Shown: in pieces, positions 1 through 8,037 of the stretch
How positions within the stretch are numbered: the first letter of the stretch is position 1
Layout of the letters: each line of letters opens with the position of its first letter
Source of the DNA: CAZCBN01 sp964496975
GTDB taxonomy: Bacteria; Planctomycetota; Phycisphaerae; Phycisphaerales; UBA1924
Reading direction: 5' to 3'
DNA: 30,207 nt
Assembly (NCBI GenBank): GCA_964496975.1
Contig: CAZCBN010000032.1
Location: 1 to 30,207, forward strand
Made by a program: the position numbers and the translations under genes
Notes under the pieces: model-generated
Database searches by the model: none
What the model was told of the DNA's origin: nothing
The model's input: only the letters and a program-made list of their open reading frames with translations

Positions 1-222
1 CGCCCCCGGCCCCCGCGACGAGTAAATGACGAAGTCAAAGGTCTTGAGCCGTGGCGCCGGCCCCTCCACCGCCCGCCCGTCCGGCCCGAGCCGCGTGAGC
101 CGCAGCGGTTCCCCAGGCCCGAGCAGGGCTTTTTTGGCCTCGTCCACGCGCACGTACGCCGCCGCCTGCTGCCGCAAAAACGCCTCGAACGCGCGCTCGT
201 AGTGGTGCCGCAGCTGCCCCAT
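1..222 (-). CDS. Unrecognised conserved-looking protein, C-terminus cut by window edge
   Basis: The frame runs open from an ATG at 222-220 to the window edge, giving the first 74 residues. The translation looks like a folded protein: HHYERAFEAFLRQQ, then YVRVDEAKKAL, then a basic-to-hydrophobic stretch LKTFDFVIYSS. The competing antisense and shifted frames give arginine-rich, low-complexity sequence, which is why this frame was chosen. I do not recognise a family. The pattern of a helix, a DEA segment and a strand ending in FDFVIY recalls the start of PD-(D/E)XK nuclease-like folds, but the diagnostic D/ExK strand would lie outside the window, so this is only a guess. The frame stays open upstream of 222, so a longer start is possible. 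It follows the MCE gene on the same strand after about 115 bases and may be co-transcribed. Confidence 0.6.
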   Translation of the reverse strand, partial: MGQLRHHYERAFEAFLRQQAAAYVRVDEAKKALLGPGEPLRLTRLGPDGRAVEGPAPRLKTFDFVIYSSRGPGA

Positions 223-337
223 CCAAACATCATACCAACGCCGCCCGCCACCCAGACAGCGAGCACCCAGACGGCCACCGCCCAGACGCCGACGAATCAA
301 ACCCGGGCGAGCCCGGCCCCCTGCTCACTCGACCGGC

Positions 338-1786
338 TCACTCCGCCGGCCGCAGCGACGGGTCGTCCACCTCCGCGGGCGAGATGGAGGGCGCGAAGCG
401 GCGCAGCAGCTCCCGTTCCGCCTCGCGGTAGACGGCGAACGCCCGGTCGAGCTGCGCGTGCATCGCCGCCAGCTCCTCGGGCCGCAACTGCCGCGGGTCG
501 GCCAGGCTCCGCTCGAGCGACTGGTCGAGCGTCTCGCTCGCCGCCCGCAGGTCCGAGACGGCCCGGGCGTACGTGCGGGCCGCGTTGTAGACCAGTTCTT
601 CGCCGAGCCGCTTGTCCCCCGGCTTCAGCAGAAGCCGCCACGGGGCCGCCTTCACCTCGTCGACGATCAGCACCGCCTGGTCGCTCGCCAGCCGCAGGTT
701 CGCGGACGTGCGGCGCAGGTCGGGCTGCACCACGCCGATGAACGCGCTCAGGTCCCGCCCGGCCCGGCCCACATCGTCCGCCGCCGTGCCGCCGCGCTGC
801 GCCAGCGCGGTGAACTCGTCCAGCGTCTCGGTGCGGAAGCGTTCCACGACCTGCCTCGCCTGCTCGGCGATGTCGCGGATGACCGGCCGGTTCTCCTCCA
901 CCACCTCGCTCACCGACGCCCCGGCCTCGCGCCAGGTGTCGAGCGCCGCCGTCGCCTGCCCCGGCACGGGCTGCGCGTTGTCCACGAACGTGCGCACGCC
1001 GGCGATGATGTCCACGCTCTCGGTGTCCACCCGCGTCGCCAGGTTGTTGAAATGATCGACGGCCTCGCGCACCCGCTCGAGCGTCGGCTCCACCTCGGGC
1101 TTGATCTTCTCCGTCACCTCCGCGACGTTGTCCACCACCTGGCGGGCCCGGGCAAACGAGGCGTCCGCGTTGTGCGCGATCGACCGCACGGTGTCCCCGT
1201 CCAGCCCGAGCTGCGACAACAGCGCCGGCGCGACCGACCCCTTCAGCCGGTTGTTGCCCGCCGGGTCGAGCAGCGTCGCCGCCGCCATCGCCCCGGCACC
1301 CCCGCTCCCGCCCCCGCCCCCGCCGCCGCCGGCCACCTCGCCGCCGACTTTGCTGCCAACTTCGCCGCCAACCTCGCCCCCCCCGCCGACGGAGGCGATG
1401 TTCAGGCTGCTCATCGTCCCGAGCAGCGCCTCTTCCAGGTAGACCTTCGCGTCCTCGAACAGCGCCACCCGCCGCGTCCCCGCGCGGTGCAGCCCGATCT
1501 CCACATCGATCCCGTTCGGCACCGCCGTCCCCGCCGGCCCTTCGGCAAAGCTCGGCTCGATCGACAGCACCCGCCCCATCTGCTGCCCGCCCAGGTGCAC
1601 CACCGAGCCCGGCTTCAGCCCAGACGCCCCCTCGCCCACCTCGAACCACACGACGTACCGGTCGAGCCGCTCAAACCACCGCCCCGCGTCCGACAACTGG
1701 AACGCGATCAGCACCGCGAGCAGCAGGCTGATGACAAGAAACAGGCCGGCCAGCACGTTGTTCCGCGCCGGCGCTCTGGTGCTCAT
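338..1786 (-). CDS. mlaD: MlaD-family (MCE domain) lipid-transport protein
   Basis: This is the 482-residue substrate-binding subunit of a predicted Mla-type ABC lipid transporter, anchored in the inner membrane and facing the periplasm. One transmembrane helix is seen at about residues 11-30, followed by an MCE domain from about 42 (YVVWFEVGEGASGLKPGSVV, then LGGQQMGRV). A long helical, acidic C-terminal part follows from about residue 185 to the end. The MCE core is interrupted by a glycine-rich segment at about residues 134-165 (GGEVG-type repeats, then a run of Gly). The start is backed by GGGGAGG eight bases upstream of ATG. It lies 160 bases downstream of the ATPase gene on the same strand. 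In known systems MlaD works with MlaF and MlaE; only MlaF is found here. Family assignment is firm, but the transported lipid and the direction of transport cannot be read from the sequence. Confidence 0.88.
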   Translation of the reverse strand: MSTRAPARNNVLAGLFLVISLLLAVLIAFQLSDAGRWFERLDRYVVWFEVGEGASGLKPGSVVHLGGQQMGRVLSIEPSFAEGPAGTAVPNGIDVEIGLHRAGTRRVALFEDAKVYLEEALLGTMSSLNIASVGGGGEVGGEVGSKVGGEVAGGGGGGGGSGGAGAMAAATLLDPAGNNRLKGSVAPALLSQLGLDGDTVRSIAHNADASFARARQVVDNVAEVTEKIKPEVEPTLERVREAVDHFNNLATRVDTESVDIIAGVRTFVDNAQPVPGQATAALDTWREAGASVSEVVEENRPVIRDIAEQARQVVERFRTETLDEFTALAQRGGTAADDVGRAGRDLSAFIGVVQPDLRRTSANLRLASDQAVLIVDEVKAAPWRLLLKPGDKRLGEELVYNAARTYARAVSDLRAASETLDQSLERSLADPRQLRPEELAAMHAQLDRAFAVYREAERELLRRFAPSISPAEVDDPSLRPAE

Positions 1787-1837
1787 GCTGCGGGCCTCCC
1801 CGAGAGATGGATCGCCTCAACCCCCGATGCCAGCCGG

Positions 1838-1884
1838 TTGCCAACCGGTCGCCAACCCCATCGCCAACCCCACCGCCAAACCAG
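1838..1884. repeat. 12-bp imperfect tandem repeat in the mlaF-mlaD spacer
   Basis: TCGCCAACCCCA occurs twice exactly in tandem (1849-1860 and 1861-1872). It is flanked by degenerate copies TTGCCAACCGG (1838-1848) and CCGCCAAACCAG (1873-1884). The array lies between two codirectional genes and codes for nothing convincing. It is probably replication-slippage sequence. Confidence 0.75.
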
Positions 1885-1946
1885 CCACCGGTCCAGAACG
1901 GCCGGCGGCCCGCACACACTAGCCGACCTCCCCGTGTCGCGCCCGC

Positions 1947-2879
1947 TCACCCCCGCGTCGGCTCCACGCTGGGCGTCGCCAAAAGCTTCCCGCTGGGCCC
2001 GCCGAACAGCGCGTCCTCAAACTGCTTCACGCTCCGCCGCTCGCTCAGCGGCCCTTGCGCGTCCCCCCGCAAAAACTGCCGGATCAGCCGCTCGTCCTCG
2101 GGCCGGTCCTTCGCCTCGTTCTCCGGCAGGTCGCGCAGCGCCTCGTACCACGCCCGCGTCTCCACCTTCAGAATCCGCCCGCGGTCCAGCATCGCCATCC
2201 GGTCGGCGATCGTGAACGCCGAGTCCATCTCGTGCGTCACCACCACGCTCGTCACGCCCAGGTCGCGCGACAGCGCGATGATCAGCTGGTCGATCTGCGC
2301 GCTCGTCACCGGGTCCAGCCCCGCGCTCGGCTCGTCGTAGAACAGGATCCGCGGGTCGAGCGCCAGCGCCCGCGCCAGCCCCGCCCGCTTCTTCATCCCG
2401 CCCGAGATCTGCGCCGGGTACTTGTCCGCCGCGTCCAGCAGCCCCACGAGCTGCAGCTTGATCTTCACCTGGATGTCGATGATCTCAGGGTCCAGCTCCG
2501 TGTGCTCGTGCAGCGGCAGCGCCACGTTCTCCGCGATCGTCATGCTGTTGAAGAGCGCCCCGCTCTGGAACAGGATCCCGAAGCGCTTCCGCACCCCGTT
2601 CATCCCCTCCTCGTTCAGCCCGCAGATGTTCTGCCCGAACAGCTCGATCGTCCCCGTCGTCGGCGGAAAACTCCCGATCATGAGCCGCAGCGTCGTGCTC
2701 TTGCCCGACCCCGACCCGCCCATCACCACCATCGTCTCGCCCGGGTACACGTCCAGGTCGAGCCCGCTCAGCACCGCCTGCGCGCCAAAGACCTTGGACA
2801 CCCCCCGGCAGCGGATGATCGCCCGCTCCTCCGCCGAGCGCTCCGCCCGCGGCGCCCGGCGCGACGTCTCGACCGGCAT
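1947..2879 (-). CDS. mlaF: MlaF-like ABC transporter ATPase
   Basis: This 310-residue ATP-binding subunit should energise the lipid transporter whose MCE subunit is encoded just downstream. All ABC motifs are visible: Walker A GGSGSGKST at about residues 54-62, Q-loop Gln at about 106 (LFQSGALF, typical of MlaF/Ttg2A), signature SGGMKKR at about 159-165, Walker B ending in DEP at about 182-184, and switch His at about 216 in VVTHEM. The frame is open well upstream, but the ATG at 2879 is chosen because it overlaps the stop of the preceding gene by one base (TGATG), a classic coupled junction, and because the residues before it are low-complexity. The MlaE permease that normally partners this ATPase is not adjacent. 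Confidence 0.92.
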   Translation of the reverse strand: MPVETSRRAPRAERSAEERAIIRCRGVSKVFGAQAVLSGLDLDVYPGETMVVMGGSGSGKSTTLRLMIGSFPPTTGTIELFGQNICGLNEEGMNGVRKRFGILFQSGALFNSMTIAENVALPLHEHTELDPEIIDIQVKIKLQLVGLLDAADKYPAQISGGMKKRAGLARALALDPRILFYDEPSAGLDPVTSAQIDQLIIALSRDLGVTSVVVTHEMDSAFTIADRMAMLDRGRILKVETRAWYEALRDLPENEAKDRPEDERLIRQFLRGDAQGPLSERRSVKQFEDALFGGPSGKLLATPSVEPTRG

Positions 2880-3766
2880 CACCCACCCCCCGTGCCGTCG
2901 CCCGCGGGCTCGCCGCCCGCCCCGCCCGTCTCGCCTGTTTCGCCTGTCTCGCCCGCTCCCGCAGGCCCCGCCCCCCCGGGCAACACCGGCGTCGGCGCCG
3001 CCGGGTTCTTCTCGAACGAAGGCAGCCGCGTTGGCTCCCCGGGCTTGCCCAGCTCGATCACCCACCCCTCCGGCGTCACCACCCGGATCACCATCACCGG
3101 GAACGCGCCCCCCGAACCGCCCGCCCCGCCCGCCCCGCTCGCGGGCGACGTCGGCATGTCGAACAGCATCAGCCCCATGCCCTGCTCAAACCGCACCGGC
3201 AGCGGCACCGTGCTCTGCGACCCCACCATCGACTCCAGCAGCGGCCCCGCCTCCCCCATCATCCGCAGATACGCAATCGGCGTCGTCGGCACCTCGCGCA
3301 CCGCCCCGAGCCCCGCCGTCTCCGCCGAAAACGCCGCGATCGCCTCGTCGCTCAGCTTCTCCGCCGACGCCGGCAGCAGCTCCGCCCGCACCGCGCCCGC
3401 GTCCCCGGCCTGCGCCGCCGCAAAGAGCCGCGTCGTCTTCCCCCCCAGCTCCGTCCCCACCATCGCGATGCCCTGCGAGATCAGCACCAGCGCCCCGATC
3501 TTCGCAAGGTCCGCCACCAGCCCAAGCATCAGCCCGGTGATCGCCATCACCCGGCCGCCCAGCGCCCCCCGGCTCGCCCCGATCGCCACCAGCGCAAACA
3601 CCGCCAGCACCGCCGCCACGAACCCCAGCCCCGGCACCATCACGCAGCACGCCACCACGCTCAGCACGCCGAACACCAGCGCGGCGATCGCAACCCCGCT
3701 CGTCCGTTCCGGCATCGGCGGCAAAAACGCGTCGTTGTACCCGCCGGCATAGGGCGCACTCGTCAT
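2879..3766 (-). CDS. Membrane protein with DUF4190-like N-terminus
   Basis: This 295-residue protein has an N-terminal hydrophobic block at about residues 22-100 holding two or three membrane helices. They are separated by short Gly/Ala/Arg loops, including SGVAIAALVFGVLSV, the style of DUF4190 membrane segments. A soluble domain follows (about 105-235), with the segments PLLESMVGSQSTVPLPVRFE and VMVIRVVTPEGWVIELGKPG. The tail is rich in Gly, Glu, Thr and Pro. The function is not recognised. The stop codon overlaps the start of the MlaF-like ATPase by one base, so the two are probably translated together and may work together. It does not look like an MlaE permease: it is too short in membrane segments and lacks that family's repeated helices. 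It could be a regulator or an accessory membrane anchor; that is inference. Confidence 0.75.
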   Translation of the reverse strand: MTSAPYAGGYNDAFLPPMPERTSGVAIAALVFGVLSVVACCVMVPGLGFVAAVLAVFALVAIGASRGALGGRVMAITGLMLGLVADLAKIGALVLISQGIAMVGTELGGKTTRLFAAAQAGDAGAVRAELLPASAEKLSDEAIAAFSAETAGLGAVREVPTTPIAYLRMMGEAGPLLESMVGSQSTVPLPVRFEQGMGLMLFDMPTSPASGAGGAGGSGGAFPVMVIRVVTPEGWVIELGKPGEPTRLPSFEKNPAAPTPVLPGGAGPAGAGETGETGETGGAGGEPAGDGTGGG

Positions 3767-3849
3767 GCCCCCATCCTACTGGGGTGCCCCGTCACCCGCC
3801 GCGACCGTCCGCGCCCCGCCCGTCCCGGCATCACCCGCCCGCGAGCCGT

Positions 3850-5058
3850 TCACACCGACACCCGCCCGAGCCTCTCAATGCACGCGGCCACCACCCCCGC
3901 CGCCGCCTCCACCTCCGCCGCTGTCGTCTCCCGGCTCAGGCTGAACCGCACCGACCCCAGCGCCGCCGCCTCGGGCACGCCCATCGCCCGCAGCACCGGG
4001 CTCACCTCCACGCTCCCCGAGCTGCACGCCGCCCCGGCCGACGCGCACACCCCGCGCTCGCTCAGCGCGATCAGCAGCGTCTCCGACGCGAGCCCCGCGA
4101 ACGCCACGTTCACCGTGTTCCAAAGCCGCCCATCCCCCGCCCCCACGCCGTCCCCCGCTCCCTCCCCGTTCACCACCGCCGCCGGCCACGCGGCCAGCAC
4201 CGCCCGCTCCAGCGCATCCCGCAGCCGCGCGCCCTCCGCCCGACCCGCCGGCTCCGCGAGCCACGCCGCCGCCTCGTCCGCCGCCGCCCCCGCCGCCAGA
4301 ATCGCCGGCACGTTCTCCGTCCCCCCGCGCCGGCCCAGTTCCTGCGAGCCCGGTGTCTGAGGCCGCAGCCGCACCCCCGCCCGCACCACCAGGCACCCCA
4401 CCCCCTTCAGCCCATGAAACTTGTGCGGGCTGAAGGTCACCAGCCCCGCCGCAAGCGGCTCACCCCCGCCGGTGCAAGGCTCCTTCCCCACCCACTGCGT
4501 CGCGTCGCAGTGCCACACCACCCCCGCCCGCGCGCACAGCCGCCCGATCTCCCCGACCGGTTGCACCACCCCCGTCTCGTTGTTGGCCCACTGCACGCTC
4601 ACCAGCGCCGGCCGCTCCGCCAGCGCCGCGTCCAGATCGTTCAGGTCGACCACGCCCGCGGGCCCGACGCGCAGCATCCGCACCCGCGCCTCGCCCCGGG
4701 CCGCCATCGACCGGGCCAGGTCGCGCACCGCCGCGTGCTCGACGCCCGACGTCACCAGCAGCGGGGGCTCCTCCGCCGGCCTTGCCGAGGCCCGCGCCGT
4801 GTCCAGCACGCCTCGCAGCGCCATCCCGATGCTCTCGGTCCCGCTGCCGGTGAAGACCAGCTCACGCGGCCGGCACCCCACCAGCCGCGCCAGCCGCTCC
4901 CGCGCCAGCTCGACGGCGTGCCGGGCCCGCTGCCCGGGCCGGTGCACGCTGCTGGGGTTGTGCCACAGCTCCCGCGCGGCCTGCTCCGCCGCCCGCACCG
5001 CCCCCTCGCAGGGCCGCGTCGTCGCGTTGTTGTCCAAATAGATGCCGAGGGCCGTCAC
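3850..5058 (-). CDS. Cysteine desulfurase, NifS/IscS family
   Basis: This 402-residue PLP enzyme takes sulfur from cysteine to form alanine and an enzyme persulfide for iron-sulfur clusters or thio-modifications. The fold-type I landmarks are present: the N-terminal YLDNNATT, His at about 108 in SGVEHAA, Asp at about 185 in CDATQ, the PLP lysine at about 213 in SPHKFHG, RGGTEN at about 244-249, and the persulfide cysteine at about 345 in AGAACSSGS. The Cys sits in the short-loop/long-motif arrangement of group I (NifS/IscS-like) enzymes. The start is a GTG at 5058, since no better in-frame ATG precedes YLDNNATT. No scaffold (IscU/NifU) or tRNA thiolase is adjacent, so the sulfur acceptor is unknown. 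Downstream is the DUF4190-like gene, 83 bases away on the same strand. Confidence 0.93.
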   Translation of the reverse strand: MTALGIYLDNNATTRPCEGAVRAAEQAARELWHNPSSVHRPGQRARHAVELARERLARLVGCRPRELVFTGSGTESIGMALRGVLDTARASARPAEEPPLLVTSGVEHAAVRDLARSMAARGEARVRMLRVGPAGVVDLNDLDAALAERPALVSVQWANNETGVVQPVGEIGRLCARAGVVWHCDATQWVGKEPCTGGGEPLAAGLVTFSPHKFHGLKGVGCLVVRAGVRLRPQTPGSQELGRRGGTENVPAILAAGAAADEAAAWLAEPAGRAEGARLRDALERAVLAAWPAAVVNGEGAGDGVGAGDGRLWNTVNVAFAGLASETLLIALSERGVCASAGAACSSGSVEVSPVLRAMGVPEAAALGSVRFSLSRETTAAEVEAAAGVVAACIERLGRVSV

Positions 5059-5064
5059 GTCCGG

Positions 5065-5116
5065 ACTGTATGGACCGCTTGTACGGATGGCCTGAACGGA
5101 CCGCCTGAACGGACCG
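5065..5116. repeat. 13-bp tandem repeat, four copies, upstream of the cysteine desulfurase
   Basis: Two perfect tandem copies of CCTGAACGGACCG (5091-5103 and 5104-5116) follow two degenerate copies, ACTGTATGGACCG (5065-5077) and CTTGTACGGATGG (5078-5090). The array ends seven bases before the GTG start of the desulfurase (minus strand), so it would lie in that gene's leader. Confidence 0.8.
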
Positions 5117-5140
5117 CCCCGCCCAACGAGAGATCCGGCC

Positions 5141-5192
5141 CGCCGGACTTCTCCGCCGGACTTCCCCGGCGGACTTCCCCGCCGGTCAGTCC
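5141..5192. repeat. 13-bp tandem repeat, four copies, at the murA 3' end
   Basis: Units CGCCGGACTTCTC (5141), CGCCGGACTTCCC (5154), CGGCGGACTTCCC (5167) and a degenerate CGCCGGTCAGTCC (5180) form a second array with the same 13-bp period. It sits 24 bases from the first array and the last unit overlaps the murA stop codon. Both arrays contain CGGAC, so they may share an origin. Confidence 0.78.
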
Positions 5193-6526
5193 CCGGCCTT
5201 CTCGCGGTCGTCCACGCGTTCGATGTGCGCGCCCATCGCGTTCAGGCGGTCTTCCATCTTTTCGTAGCCCCGGTCGAGGTGGTAGACGCGGTTCACCGTC
5301 GTCACGCCCTGGGCCGCGAGGCCCGCGAGCACCAGGCCCGCCGAGGCCCGCAGGTCGCTCGCCATCACCGGGGCACCCTTCAGCGCGCGCACGCCGGTGA
5401 CCACCACCGTCGCCCCGCTGCGCTTCAGGTTCGCCCCCATGCGGCTCAGCTCGGCCACGTGCAAAAACCGCTCGGGGAAGATCTTTTCCGTCACCACGCT
5501 GTTCCCGTCGGCCAGGCACAGCAGCGCCAGCATCTGCGCCTGCACGTCGGTCGGGAAGCCCGGGTGCGGCTGCGTCGTCACCTCGACGGGCTGCAGGTTG
5601 CGGCTCGCCGTCACGCGCACCGTGCACCGCACGCCGTCGGGGCAGCCCCCCATCGCGTCGACGCTCACGCCCACCGCGTTCAGCCGGTCCACCACGGCCA
5701 GCAGGCAGTCGAGCGGGCAGTTTTCCAGCGTCACCGCGCCGTTGGTGATGGCGGCCGCGCACATGTACGTCGCCGCCTCGATGCGGTCGGGCAGCACGTA
5801 GTGGTCGCCCCCGCCGAGCCGGTCGACGCCGTGGATGACGACGCGCGGCGAGCCCGCGCCCTCGATCTTCGCGCCCATCGCGTTGAGCAGGTGGGCCAGG
5901 TCGGCCACCTCGGGCTCGCACGCCGCGCACTCGATGACGGTGGTGCCGCGGGCCAGGGCCGCGGCGCACATCACGTTGGCCGTGCCCAGCACCGTGCTGC
6001 CGTTGGGCCCGCCCAAAAAGATCGTCGCCCCGCGGAGCCGCCCGCCCCGGGCGTGCCCCGGCACGCTCGCGATGATGTCGCCCCCGTCGAGGTCGATGTC
6101 GGCGCCGAGGGCCTTCAGGCCCCGCAGGTGCAGGTCCACCGGCCGCTCGCCGATGGAGCAGCCCCCGGGCATGGAGACCCGGGCGTGCCCTCGGGCCGCT
6201 AGCAGGGGCCCCAGCACGCAGATGCTCGCCCGCATCGTGCGCACGATGTCGTAGCGTGCGTGGCTGTTGGAGGCGTCGCGCGTGTGCAGCCGCAGCGTCT
6301 GCGAGACGGCGCCCGCCGACGGCGCCAGCGGCTCGCCCTCGCACCCAAGCTCCGCCAGCAGGCGGCGCATGTTGGCGATGTCGGCCAGGGCCGGCACGTC
6401 GCGCAGCGTCAGGGGCTGGTCGGTCAGCAGCGCGGCCGCCATCAGGGGCAGCGCGGCGTTCTTCGACCCGTTGACGCGAACCCGGCCCTCCAAGCGGCGG
6501 CCGCCGTGGATCACAAAGCTGTGCAT
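5186..6526 (-). CDS. murA: UDP-N-acetylglucosamine 1-carboxyvinyltransferase (MurA)
   Basis: This 446-residue cytoplasmic enzyme adds enolpyruvate from PEP to UDP-GlcNAc, the first committed step of peptidoglycan precursor synthesis. The translation opens with the usual FVIHGGRRLEGRVRVNGSKN; Lys 22 corresponds to the conserved catalytic Lys. The active-site loop carries Cys 123 in MPGGCSIGERPVDLH, so it is the fosfomycin-binding Cys type rather than the Cys-to-Asp variant. The length fits the family. The ATG at 6526 is preferred over an upstream in-frame start because GGAAGGAC lies just upstream and the protein then begins like other MurA proteins. It lies between lipA and the cysteine desulfurase on one strand. 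A planctomycete carrying murA fits the current view that they make peptidoglycan; MurJ is also in this window. Confidence 0.96.
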   Translation of the reverse strand: MHSFVIHGGRRLEGRVRVNGSKNAALPLMAAALLTDQPLTLRDVPALADIANMRRLLAELGCEGEPLAPSAGAVSQTLRLHTRDASNSHARYDIVRTMRASICVLGPLLAARGHARVSMPGGCSIGERPVDLHLRGLKALGADIDLDGGDIIASVPGHARGGRLRGATIFLGGPNGSTVLGTANVMCAAALARGTTVIECAACEPEVADLAHLLNAMGAKIEGAGSPRVVIHGVDRLGGGDHYVLPDRIEAATYMCAAAITNGAVTLENCPLDCLLAVVDRLNAVGVSVDAMGGCPDGVRCTVRVTASRNLQPVEVTTQPHPGFPTDVQAQMLALLCLADGNSVVTEKIFPERFLHVAELSRMGANLKRSGATVVVTGVRALKGAPVMASDLRASAGLVLAGLAAQGVTTVNRVYHLDRGYEKMEDRLNAMGAHIERVDDREKAGD

Positions 6527-6614
6527 CGCAGTCCTTCCCACCGCGCGCAGCGCCACGCCGCGCGCCCTCGTCCCCACCACATCGGACCGCCCCGGCCCGC
6601 GGCGAGAAAAACTC

Positions 6615-7703
6615 TCAGACCCCGCCGAACCCCGGCACGCCCTCGGCCGCGTGGTCGGCCAGGTAGCTGCTCCGCACCATCGGCCCGCTGAACACCACCT
6701 TCAGGCCCCGGGCCTTGCCCTCGACCTCGTACCGCTTGAAGGTGTCGGGGTGGACCCACCGGTCAATCGGCAGGTGGTTCCGCGTCGGCTGCAGGTACTG
6801 CCCGATCGTCAGGATGTCGCACGGGTCGCCCCGGTCGGGCTGCGCCGCGTCGCGCGGCCCGGTGTGCCGGGCGGTCTCCTCGACCAGCTCGGCCATCGCG
6901 TCCAGCACCTCGGCGTCGCGCTCGCCGATGCCCACCATCAGGCTGGTCTTGGCGACGATGCCCTGCTCCTTGATGCGGCGGAGCATGTCGAGGCTGCGAT
7001 CAAACTTCGCGCTGGGGCGCACAGCGGGGTACATCCGCCGCACCGTCTCCAGGTTGTGGGCGATGATGTCGGGTCGGGCGTCGATGACCATCTGCAGCGC
7101 GGCCCAGTTCCCCATGAAATCGGGGATGAGCACCTCGATCTTCATGCCCGGGCAGGCCTCGCGGGCCCGGAGGACCGTTTCGGCCCAGATGCCGGCCCCG
7201 CCGTCGGGCAGTTCGTCCCGGTTCACGCTCGTGATGACGACGTGCTTGAGGCCCATGAGGGCGAGCGACTCGGCGACGCGGCGGGGCTCGTCCTTGTCGT
7301 AGACCGGGGGTTTGCCCGATTTGACGTTGCAGAAGCCGCAGGAGCGGGTGCAGGTGTCGCCCAGGATCATGATGGTGGCGACGCCGCGGGCCCAGCACTC
7401 ACCCATGTTGGGGCAGGCGGCTTCCTCACAGACGGTGTGCAGGTGGTGGGCGTCGATGTTGCGCTTCAGGGCCTGGTAGGCCGGGCCGGCGGGGACGCGG
7501 GCGCGGAGCCACTCGGGCTTGCGCTTGATGGCGAGCTGGTGGGTCTCGGCTTCTTGGTTGTTCAGGACGCGGTCGGAGAGGCTGAGGGTGGCGCGAAGAT
7601 TGCGCGTCGGGTCGCCGCCGAGGGGCTTGGGATGCCGCGCGAGGGTGCGTGCGATCGCGGCGGGGGAGGGAAGTGGCGGGGTTGTGGGGGGCTCGGGTTG
7701 CAT
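6615..7703 (-). CDS. lipA: Lipoyl synthase (LipA)
   Basis: This 362-residue radical-SAM enzyme inserts two sulfurs into octanoyl groups on lipoyl domains of 2-oxoacid dehydrogenases and the glycine cleavage system. Both iron-sulfur sites are visible. The auxiliary cluster motif has Cys 92, 97 and 103 (VCEEAACPNMGECW), and the radical-SAM motif has Cys 118, 122 and 125 (CTRSCGFC). The C-terminal RSSY supplies the conserved Ser ligand. MVGIGERD and ILTIGQYLQPT are also family hallmarks. The N-terminus carries a Pro-rich extension of about 30 residues before the conserved KPEWLRARVP. The ATG at 7703 was chosen because the frame upstream of it is arginine/proline-rich and unlike the family. No lipB or lplA gene is adjacent. 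It heads the minus-strand block and is divergent from the exopolysaccharide locus. Confidence 0.96.
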   Translation of the reverse strand: MQPEPPTTPPLPSPAAIARTLARHPKPLGGDPTRNLRATLSLSDRVLNNQEAETHQLAIKRKPEWLRARVPAGPAYQALKRNIDAHHLHTVCEEAACPNMGECWARGVATIMILGDTCTRSCGFCNVKSGKPPVYDKDEPRRVAESLALMGLKHVVITSVNRDELPDGGAGIWAETVLRAREACPGMKIEVLIPDFMGNWAALQMVIDARPDIIAHNLETVRRMYPAVRPSAKFDRSLDMLRRIKEQGIVAKTSLMVGIGERDAEVLDAMAELVEETARHTGPRDAAQPDRGDPCDILTIGQYLQPTRNHLPIDRWVHPDTFKRYEVEGKARGLKVVFSGPMVRSSYLADHAAEGVPGFGGV

Positions 7704-7904
7704 CCCGCGAGATCGTAGGGAAGGGTGTGGGGGCTTTTTGGGGCGGGTGTGCGGCGGGTGGGCGGACCACCGAAAGAGGTGGGGATTTATCCAAAGTCGG
7801 TCGAAGGGATTGAGCGCGTCGGGGCGGTGGTCCGATCGAAAAGCCCGAAAACATGGGGCCGCGGGGGGCCGGCGCACGAACTGAGAGGGCGTGCGTGTCG
7901 TTCG

Positions 7905-7932
7905 TTGACTGCCGGTGAGCAGACGCTAACGT
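7905..7932 (+). promoter_or_regulatory. Candidate sigma-70-type promoter for the exopolysaccharide locus
   Basis: TTGACT (7905-7910, five of six to consensus) is followed by 16 bases and TAACGT (7927-7932, a weak -10). Transcription would start about 100 bases before the GTG at 8044. Only the -35 box is strong, so this is tentative. Confidence 0.35.
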
Positions 7933-8031
7933 GGCGACCCGCCGGGTTCTGCGCGGTGTGGGCCGGGGTTTTTGGGTGTGGAGTTCATCGGTGTGGAGTC
8001 CGGGGGCCGCGGGGCCCGGGCCAAGCGAGAC

Positions 8032-8037
8032 GGGGAG
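8032..8037 (+). promoter_or_regulatory. Ribosome binding site that decides the start at 8044
   Basis: GGGGAG lies six bases before the GTG at 8044. The alternative in-frame ATG at 8065 and TTG at 7972 have no comparable site, so the GTG is preferred. Confidence 0.6.

Noticed and set aside
458..5400. Long plus-strand open frames opposite mlaD, mlaF, the DUF4190-like gene and the desulfurase
   Set aside because: They are antisense shadows rich in Arg, Pro and His, with no start context or recognisable motif. The minus-strand genes explain the region.
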